Shown in pieces: positions 58,567 to 64,000 of a stretch of 64,000 bases of DNA. This DNA comes from Rugosibacter sp. (GTDB lineage Bacteria > Pseudomonadota > Gammaproteobacteria > Burkholderiales > Rhodocyclaceae): NCBI GenBank assembly GCA_004322535.1, contig SCUZ01000062.1, positions 1 to 64,000 of the forward strand, in the 5' to 3' direction. Position numbers and translations under genes: made by a program. Within the stretch, counting starts at the first letter, position 1. Each line of letters begins with the position of its first letter. The notes under the pieces were generated by a model. The model did no database searches, was not told the origin of the DNA, and saw only the letters and a program-made list of their open reading frames with translations.

Positions 58567-59418
58567 ATGCATAGAGTTTTACTCAAGACAGATGATCACG
58601 CTCGTGACAGCACAGGCATGCGCTATGTGTACCCTGTGCTCTCGCGCCGGGCAGGCGGCATATCCCTGGGCATTAATCTCAACCCCAATAACGCCTGTAA
58701 TTGGCGTTGCATCTACTGTCAGGTGCCCAATCTCACTCGCGGTGGGCCACCGCCTATTGATCTGGCTTTGCTTGAGCAAGAACTGACAACACTCCTGGGC
58801 TCCATTGCAGACGGAAGTTTGATCATTGATCATGACGCCAAGTCTCATGGCTTACCCGTATTACGTGACATCGCTTTTTCCGGCAATGGCGAACCCACCA
58901 GTGCAGTAGAATTCCCCTTGGCGGTTTCACTCGTGCGCAACGTGTTGCATGCCCATGGGCTGGATCAGCGGGTCATGCTGCGCCTGATAACCAATGGTAG
59001 CCTGCTGGATCGCCGCAGCGTTCAAGCCGGGATAAAAGACATTGGCAACGCATCAGGCGAAGTGTGGTTCAAGGTGGATAGCGCGAGCACCGCCGGACTG
59101 GCACTGATCAATGGCATTCACATCAAGATTGAAACTGTCTCGCGACGGCTTGCACGTTGCGCAGCCTTGGCGCCCACCTGGGTACAAACCTGCCTGTTTA
59201 GGCTGGATAATACCTTACCTGCGGAAGATGAAATCACGCGTTATCTTGCTTTACTCGCACCTGTCGCAAAACAACTCAAAGGCATTCATTTGTACAGCTT
59301 GGCTAGGCCTTCACTACAAAAAGAAGCGCCTAGATTGCGACGTCTTGATACGGAGTATCTCGAAAACATCGGGCAGAGAATTCGGCACCTTGGACTTATT
59401 GTCCAAGTAAACTCTTAA
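58567..59418 (+). CDS. Radical SAM protein next to queD
   Basis: The cluster motif CNWRCIYCQ (CxxxCxxC, about residues 45-53 from ATG 58567) is preceded by GINLNPNNACNW and followed by the SAM-binding GNGEPTSAVEF. The 283-residue form starts MHRVLLKTDDHARDS, the usual family beginning; an in-frame ATG at 58498 would add 23 residues, including the repeat-encoded RRRIASADF, and I judge it less likely. Domain pattern is COG0731-like Fe-S oxidoreductase. It is not a canonical QueE by sequence; its reaction is unknown. Confidence 0.85.
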   Translation: MHRVLLKTDDHARDSTGMRYVYPVLSRRAGGISLGINLNPNNACNWRCIYCQVPNLTRGGPPPIDLALLEQELTTLLGSIADGSLIIDHDAKSHGLPVLRDIAFSGNGEPTSAVEFPLAVSLVRNVLHAHGLDQRVMLRLITNGSLLDRRSVQAGIKDIGNASGEVWFKVDSASTAGLALINGIHIKIETVSRRLARCAALAPTWVQTCLFRLDNTLPAEDEITRYLALLAPVAKQLKGIHLYSLARPSLQKEAPRLRRLDTEYLENIGQRIRHLGLIVQVNS

Positions 59419-59506
59419 CCTAAACTTTTAATCTGAATACTTCACCTGACCTCTGCGCCTACCCTCTAGCCACATCAGGCCAAGCACCTTGCCTCAGCGG
59501 TCTATC

Positions 59507-59815
59507 TTAGCCGCCTTTTTTCGCGGCAGCCGCGGCAGCTTTAGCTTCTTTTTTTAGCTCTTTCAAAAAAGCAGGCTTATTGGTACGCAAATACTCGATA
59601 ACTTCAAAATCTTCACGTTTAATTTTTTGGATATCAATATTCTCGACATACATCAAGTGTACGAGTTGCTGAACCGGGCGCGGCATTCTGCGTCCATTCT
59701 CGTAGCGGGAACCACCGCTCTGAGTAACGCCCAGCCGGGCCCAAAATTGCTGCTGGTTTAAACCCAGTTTCTGGCGGATGGCGGAAGTATCTATTGATGT
59801 GCTTTTTTCTTTCAT
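59507..59815 (-). CDS. Small HTH (XRE-like) DNA-binding protein
   Basis: 102 residues with a central helix-turn-helix: IRQKLGLNQQQFWARLGVTQ followed by SGGSRYENGRRMPRPVQQL, typical of Cro/CI-like regulators (antitoxin HigA/MqsA-like fold). The C-terminus is an alanine/lysine tail (KELKKEAKAAAAAAKKGG). It is a monocistronic gene with no toxin-like partner on either side, so a stand-alone regulator is more likely than an antitoxin. Similar small proteins occur widely in betaproteobacteria. Target unknown. Confidence 0.85.
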   Translation of the reverse strand: MKEKSTSIDTSAIRQKLGLNQQQFWARLGVTQSGGSRYENGRRMPRPVQQLVHLMYVENIDIQKIKREDFEVIEYLRTNKPAFLKELKKEAKAAAAAAKKGG

Positions 59816-60003
59816 TTTCGAACTCCTTAGAAAAAATGATCAACTGGTTGTTAAAACAACCCTTTAATTTGTACAGCATACACCTGAGAATACTCAAACG
59901 TGTTACGCTCGAAAAATTTATCAACGGAGTCTCCAGACAGGTAATGATTAATCTCAAGCGGTGCGTCCTTGCTTCCTTGTCTGGTAGAATGCGACCCCTC
60001 GTC

Positions 60004-60091
60004 GGAAGCGTGGCAGAGTGGTCGATTGCACTAGTCTTGAAAACTAGCAAAGGGAAACCTTTCGTGAGTTCGAATCTCACCGCTTCCGCCA
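60004..60091 (+). tRNA. tRNA-Ser (anticodon TGA)
   Basis: An 88-base class II tRNA with encoded CCA. Acceptor stem GGAAGCG/CGCTTCC with discriminator G; anticodon stem CTAGT/ACTAG with loop CTTGAAA, anticodon UGA; long variable arm (AAAGGGAAACCTTT) and T-arm GTTCGAATC. A TAGAAT -10 box lies at 59985-59990 without a clear -35. Confidence 0.95.
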
Positions 60092-60186
60092 GTTTTCATT
60101 CGAGTGTCCAGTTTCCGGGTACGTTTGATCGGCACTCTTGACTTCTCGGGCCATAATGAGCCCGACAAACCCCTTCCAAAACAATC

Positions 60187-61017
60187 ATGACCTTAACCAA
60201 AAAGGAACGACTGGTGATCACACCTGAAATCGGCTTCGCTGAAATCAACGGCACCCGCTTCCACTTTGAGCAAGCAGGATCAGGTATTCCGCTCATCCTC
60301 CTCCATGGGCTCGGCTTGAATCTGCACATGTGGGATGATCAATTCACCCCGTTTGCCGCACATTATCGCGTCATTCGTTATGATCTTCGTGGATTTGGGC
60401 TGTCGCTCCCGGCCACCCCGGCCGCTTTCTCGCATGCAGAAGACCTCAAGGGTTTGCTTGACTATTTCAACATTGAACGCGCTCATGTTCTGGGTTTGTC
60501 CCTTGGTGGAAGAGTTGCGCTCGACTTCTCGCTGATGTACCCAGATTTTCTCGATCGCTTGGTGCTTGTTGATCCAGCACTGGGAGGCTACCGTTTTTCT
60601 GAAGAGTGGCTTGGATTGATGTCGTCCATACTGCAACACGGAAAAAACGGCGACATTGTGGCAGCAAAGCACTTATGGCTGTCTCATCCGTTGTTCGCGC
60701 CGATCAGATCGCAAGCGCAAAGCCGACAGCGATTTGAGCATATTGCAGCCAGTGACCCCGGCTGGCATTGGCTGAATCAGGGTTTTGAGCAATCACTCAG
60801 CCCATCTGCCGCGAAACGGTTGCAAGACATTAATTCGCCCACCCTGGTCGTTATTGGCGAACATGATCTGCCTGACCTGCACGAGATTGCGGATCTTTTA
60901 CACGGAAATATTCCGCACGCCGAAAAAATTGATCTTATGGGTGTGGGTCACATGGCGAACATGGAAGCGCCCGAACAATTTAATGAGATCGTTTTAAAAT
61001 TTCTCGAAGGAAAATAA
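60187..61017 (+). CDS. Alpha/beta hydrolase (3-oxoadipate enol-lactonase-like)
   Basis: 276-residue alpha/beta-hydrolase with the oxyanion-hole HGLGLNLHMWDDQ near residue 39, nucleophile elbow GLSLGGR (Ser about 103), acid residue in VVIGEHDLPD and catalytic His in MGVGHMANMEAPEQF. The overall pattern is closest to PcaD/BioH-type lactonases and esterases, but there are no aromatic-degradation genes nearby, so the substrate is open. Start ATG 60187; an in-frame GTG ten codons later is an alternative. Confidence 0.85.
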   Translation: MTLTKKERLVITPEIGFAEINGTRFHFEQAGSGIPLILLHGLGLNLHMWDDQFTPFAAHYRVIRYDLRGFGLSLPATPAAFSHAEDLKGLLDYFNIERAHVLGLSLGGRVALDFSLMYPDFLDRLVLVDPALGGYRFSEEWLGLMSSILQHGKNGDIVAAKHLWLSHPLFAPIRSQAQSRQRFEHIAASDPGWHWLNQGFEQSLSPSAAKRLQDINSPTLVVIGEHDLPDLHEIADLLHGNIPHAEKIDLMGVGHMANMEAPEQFNEIVLKFLEGK

Positions 61018-61060
61018 TACGGCTTGCATTTCCCGTATTGGTGGTGCCTTCTTAAGGCTT

Positions 61061-62425
61061 TTAGCCCACCTTAGGCAGGTGTTGCAAAGATGTCCGGATA
61101 GCATCCTCTGCATACACATGGTCTTCCAGTTCGCCGTCAAAATAGCGATCATAGGCCGCCATATCAAAATGGCCGTGCCCCGTCAGATTCACAAAAATTG
61201 TCTTCGTTTCGCCGCTGGCTTTGCACAGGAGCGCTTCATCAATCGCGGCTCGGATAGCATGATTTGATTCCGGTGCCGGAATAATGCCTTCGGCTCGGGC
61301 AAACATCACCCCCGCTTCAAAGGTTGCCAATTGTGGCACAGCGACGGCCTCGATGAGGCCCTCATGAAAAAGCTGTGAAACCAAGGGCGAGTCACCGTGA
61401 TAACGCAAGCCACCGGCGTGAATGCCGGGAGGAATGAAATCGTGGCCCAGCGTGTACATCTTCATGATCGGCGTAAAGCCAGAGGCATCGCCATAATCAT
61501 AGGCATAAGTGCCCTTGGTCAACGTGGGACACGAAGCGGGCTCAACCGCCACTAGACGCACCGGCTTGCCATTGTGTCCGCCAGCCGCATTATCAGCAAA
61601 AAACGGAAACGCAGCGCCAGCAAATGATGAGCCGCCACCACAAGGCGCAAAAACCACATCCGGCCAGTCGCCGGTGAGTGCAAATTGTTTTTTCGCTTCC
61701 AGGCCGATGATGGTTTGATGCAATGCGACGTGATTCAGCACCGAGCCTAGTGCATAGTTGGTATCCGCGCGCGAGGCCGCTTCTTCGACCGCCTCAGAGA
61801 TCGCGATCCCCAGCGAACCCGGATTTTCCGGATCTTTCGCTAAATAGTCACGGCCCGTTTGCGTTAGATTCGAAGGACTCGCAATCACTTCCGCACCCCA
61901 AGTACGCATCATCGAGCGACGAAAAGGCTTTTGCTGATAACTGACCTTGACCATGAAAACGCGCACTTCAATGCCAAACATCTGGCCTGCAAATGCAATG
62001 GAAGATCCCCATTGACCTGCACCTGTCTCGGTTGTCAGCCGGCGAATACCCGCTTCACGGTTGTAATAGGCCTGTGCTACGGCAGTATTCGGCTTATGCG
62101 ATCCAGCGGACGATACGCCTTCGTTCTTGTAATAAATTTTTGCCGGCGTACCTAGCATTTCTTCGAGCCGCTTCGCCCTGATCAACGGCGTGGGGCGCCA
62201 CAAGCGATAAATTTCGCGCACGGGTTCCGGTATCGGAATCCATCGCTCGGAAGACATCTCTTGCTCAAGTAGCGCCATCGGGAAAATAGCCGCCATTTTC
62301 TCCAGGGGAACTGGCTTGTTATCCGGCCCCAGCGTCGGTGCCGGGGGATGCGGCATATCCGCAACGACGTTGTACCAATGGGTAGGTATTTCGGATTGGT
62401 CCAACATGAAGCGTAGCGGTTCCAT
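61061..62425 (-). CDS. trpB2: TrpB2-type tryptophan synthase beta-like PLP enzyme
   Basis: 454 residues, longer than ordinary TrpB (about 400) and with the TrpB2 N-terminal extension ([19 protein letters not shown]). The PLP lysine lies in [20 protein letters not shown]; the phosphate-binding [10 protein letters not shown] and [11 protein letters not shown] loops are present. TrpB2 enzymes can make tryptophan from indole and serine without a TrpA partner; no trpA is next to it. It lies downstream of a tartrate/D-malate dehydrogenase gene on the same strand, separated by a large hairpin. Confidence 0.9.
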   Translation of the reverse strand: MEPLRFMLDQSEIPTHWYNVVADMPHPPAPTLGPDNKPVPLEKMAAIFPMALLEQEMSSERWIPIPEPVREIYRLWRPTPLIRAKRLEEMLGTPAKIYYKNEGVSSAGSHKPNTAVAQAYYNREAGIRRLTTETGAGQWGSSIAFAGQMFGIEVRVFMVKVSYQQKPFRRSMMRTWGAEVIASPSNLTQTGRDYLAKDPENPGSLGIAISEAVEEAASRADTNYALGSVLNHVALHQTIIGLEAKKQFALTGDWPDVVFAPCGGGSSFAGAAFPFFADNAAGGHNGKPVRLVAVEPASCPTLTKGTYAYDYGDASGFTPIMKMYTLGHDFIPPGIHAGGLRYHGDSPLVSQLFHEGLIEAVAVPQLATFEAGVMFARAEGIIPAPESNHAIRAAIDEALLCKASGETKTIFVNLTGHGHFDMAAYDRYFDGELEDHVYAEDAIRTSLQHLPKVG

Positions 62426-62488
62426 ACATTCTCCTCACTATTGATGGGAAAAGTCAAAAAGACTCGAGGGTGGTTTCACCCCAGTGGC

Positions 62489-62530
62489 AAATGCGCCTGT
62501 GGCGTGCAAGAGCACGCCACAGGCGCATTT
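62489..62530. terminator. Perfect 19-bp hairpin between ttuC-like gene and trpB2
   Basis: AAATGCGCCTGTGGCGTGC (62489-62507) and GCACGCCACAGGCGCATTT (62512-62530) pair without mismatch around a four-base loop. It lies 30 bases past the stop of the minus-strand dehydrogenase gene and about 64 bases upstream of trpB2. On the minus strand only three T follow, so termination may be incomplete; it may instead be an mRNA-stabilising hairpin. Confidence 0.65.
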
Positions 62531-62559
62531 CTTTCCCAGGATTATCCAGTAAAACAGAA

Positions 62560-63621
62560 TTAACTAATAGCCTCAGCAATCGCACGCCCGACATCCTGCG
62601 TTGATGCTTTTCCACCTAAGTCTGGGGTTTTCGGACCTTCTTGAAGTACGGTTTCGATCGCCCGAACAACAGACTCAGCCGCTTCAATGTGACCCAGGTG
62701 ATCAAGCATCATCGCACCGGACCAAATCATGCCAATGGGGTTGGCAATGTTCTGACCGTAAATATCAGGTGCAGAACCATGGACGGGCTCAAACATCGAT
62801 GGGTAAAGCCGCTCAGGATTCAGATTGGCTGAAGGCGCAATGGCGATCGTGCCGGTACAGGCAGGACCCAAATCAGACAAAATATCGCCAAAAAGATTGG
62901 AACCAACAACGACATCAAAGCGATCCGGAAAGCGAACAAAATGCGCCGTCAAGATATCAATATGGTATTGATCCGTCTTCACATCAGGATAATCTGCCGC
63001 CACTGCGCGAAAGCGCTCATCCCAAAACGGCATGGTGATTGAAATACCATTTGATTTAGTAGCCGAGGTGAGATGTTTGCGCGCACGCCGACGAGCCAGA
63101 TCAAAGGCATAGCGCATGATGCGGTCCGTTCCATGGCGAGAAAATATACTTTCCTGCACCGCAATTTCCCGCTCAGTGCCCTCATACATCCGCCCGCCAG
63201 CTGAAGAATATTCGCCTTCCGAGTTTTCACGCACGATGATGAAGTCAATATCACCCACTTTGCGATTTGCCAGCGGAGAAGTTACACCGGGCATGAGTCG
63301 CACCGGCCGTATGTTGGCGTATTGATCAAATTCACGACGAATCTTGATCAATAAACCCCAGAGCGAAATGTGATCCGGCACAAGAGATGGCAACCCCACG
63401 GCACCAAGATAAACCGCATCATGATTGCGAATTTTTTCCAACCCATCCCCAGGCATCATGCTGCCATGCTGCACATAGTAATCACAACTCCAGGGAAGCT
63501 CATCATAGTCAAGTGCAAAGCCATAGTGCGAAGCTACGGCATCCAGCACGCGCTGCCCTTCCGGCATGACCTCCTTGCCGATACCATCACCTGCGATCAC
63601 CGCAATCTTGTACTTTTTCAT
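62560..63621 (-). CDS. Tartrate / D-malate dehydrogenase (decarboxylating)
   Basis: NAD-dependent beta-decarboxylating dehydrogenase of the isocitrate/isopropylmalate family. The 353-residue product begins KIAVIAGDGIGKEVMPEG, has the IRREFDQYANIRPVRLMPGV substrate block and IVRENSEGEYSSAGGRMYEG, and the cofactor region EPVHGSAPDIYGQNIANPIG. The phrase YANIRPVRLMPGV and the SxxLWGL region separate it from LeuB and Icd and fit TtuC/DmlA. It is next to a ketopantoate-reductase-like gene. Exact substrate (tartrate, D-malate or 3-isopropylmalate) cannot be read from sequence. Confidence 0.9.
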   Translation of the reverse strand: MKKYKIAVIAGDGIGKEVMPEGQRVLDAVASHYGFALDYDELPWSCDYYVQHGSMMPGDGLEKIRNHDAVYLGAVGLPSLVPDHISLWGLLIKIRREFDQYANIRPVRLMPGVTSPLANRKVGDIDFIIVRENSEGEYSSAGGRMYEGTEREIAVQESIFSRHGTDRIMRYAFDLARRRARKHLTSATKSNGISITMPFWDERFRAVAADYPDVKTDQYHIDILTAHFVRFPDRFDVVVGSNLFGDILSDLGPACTGTIAIAPSANLNPERLYPSMFEPVHGSAPDIYGQNIANPIGMIWSGAMMLDHLGHIEAAESVVRAIETVLQEGPKTPDLGGKASTQDVGRAIAEAIS

Positions 63622-63642
63622 CTATTTCATCTATCCAAAACG

Positions 63643-64000
63643 TTACTTGGCGTAAGCATCCAAAACAGCCATGATGCGGTCAATCGCAACGAGTGTAGGT
63701 ACCTGGATACCAAACTCATCGGCCTTGGCGATGACAGGCTTTAGAATCCAAGCGGCTTCAGTCTTGCGTTTGTTCAATACATCATCATGCATCGATGTGC
63801 GACTGCGAATGCCCCTATCAACAAGCTGTTGGGCCATGGTCATTATCCCCTGACAGGCTTCATCAAAACTTTTCGCCTCGTAAATATCCTTTAACCGAGA
63901 CAAGGGAGCATAGAAGTTTTGCGGGGTATATCCCATACGCGTATAGACCGAGAGTATTTCCTGCGCTATGGTGACGCAATGCTCTGCTCCGGGGCGCAAC
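63643..64000 (-). CDS. Ketopantoate reductase-like protein, C-terminal part (runs off the window)
   Basis: The last about 119 codons of a gene whose beginning lies beyond the right edge. The segment SRTSMHDDVLNKRKTEAAWI followed by PVIAKADEFGIQVPTLVAID matches the C-terminal domain (ApbA_C) of 2-dehydropantoate 2-reductases, in which a conserved Ser-Met-x-x-Asp and the Glu in KTEAAWI contact substrate. Same strand as the dehydrogenase, 21 bases away. True PanE or a paralogue cannot be decided without the N-terminus. Confidence 0.7.
   Translation of the reverse strand, partial: LRPGAEHCVTIAQEILSVYTRMGYTPQNFYAPLSRLKDIYEAKSFDEACQGIMTMAQQLVDRGIRSRTSMHDDVLNKRKTEAAWILKPVIAKADEFGIQVPTLVAIDRIMAVLDAYAK

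Noticed and set aside
59507-59815. Toxin-antitoxin module with the small HTH protein as antitoxin
   Set aside because: No small ORF with toxin-like sequence lies on either side; the gene stands alone between the radical SAM gene and tRNA-Ser.

Overview
The window is a stretch of chromosome from a free-living betaproteobacterium (Burkholderiales or Nitrosomonadales level; I cannot place it lower). The evidence is gene order: tyrS / M23 peptidase / anmK / erpA / bactofilin / argC / rpsI / rplM; Rieske oxygenase / xseB / ispA / dxs / folE2; pssA / psd next to leuA and ilvBHC; an ECF-like sigma factor with DUF3619, DUF3106 and RDD proteins; holC beside pepA. No phage, transposase gene, integrase, CRISPR array or toxin-antitoxin pair was found. 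Nearly all the sequence is core metabolism and housekeeping.

Layout. 1-142: a near-consensus sigma70 promoter firing off the left edge, looking like an rRNA-operon promoter. 143-9059: translation and cell-wall genes, argC, queC and miaB, including a decayed bactofilin gene. 9269-17152: icd, cspA, clpS-clpA and the glyoxylate shunt (aceA, aceB). 17222-20103: dut, coaBC, radC, rpmB-rpmG. 20201-26644: fatty-acid desaturase, Rieske oxygenase and isoprenoid/folate genes. 26785-31521: rpsP-rimM-trmD-rplS, pyrF, yihY, wrbA. 31505-38123: leucine/isoleucine/valine synthesis with phosphatidylethanolamine synthesis between. 38248-44905: sigma-factor operon, lptFG, pepA, holC. 44911-52085: rnr, tRNA-Leu and a tandem glycine riboswitch with terminator controlling gcvT-gcvH-gcvP. 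52169-59815: dsbA-dsbB, ppx, ppk, sppA, queD, a radical SAM protein and a small HTH protein. 60004-64000: tRNA-Ser, a hydrolase, a TrpB2-type enzyme, a tartrate/D-malate dehydrogenase and the end of a ketopantoate-reductase-like gene.

How it works together. The genes describe a prototrophic aerobe: icd and aceA/aceB form the isocitrate branch point, so acetate or fatty acids can be used as carbon source. Glycine catabolism is switched by glycine itself. DsbA/DsbB, LptFG, SppA, M23 peptidase, AnmK, PssA and Psd serve the envelope. QueC and QueD belong to queuosine synthesis; QueE is not in the window.

Most unusual signal. A 25-bp sequence (consensus at 58531-58555) occurs six times with at most two mismatches, plus one degenerate copy. 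It lies both between genes and inside trmD, rnr and gcvP, where it is read in different frames. One intergenic copy is paired with an inverted half-copy to make a hairpin between aceB and dut. Other points: a bactofilin pseudogene with three nonsense codons, a probably leaderless clpS, a desaturase with a transposase-like tail, and a small membrane peptide ORF ahead of leuA.
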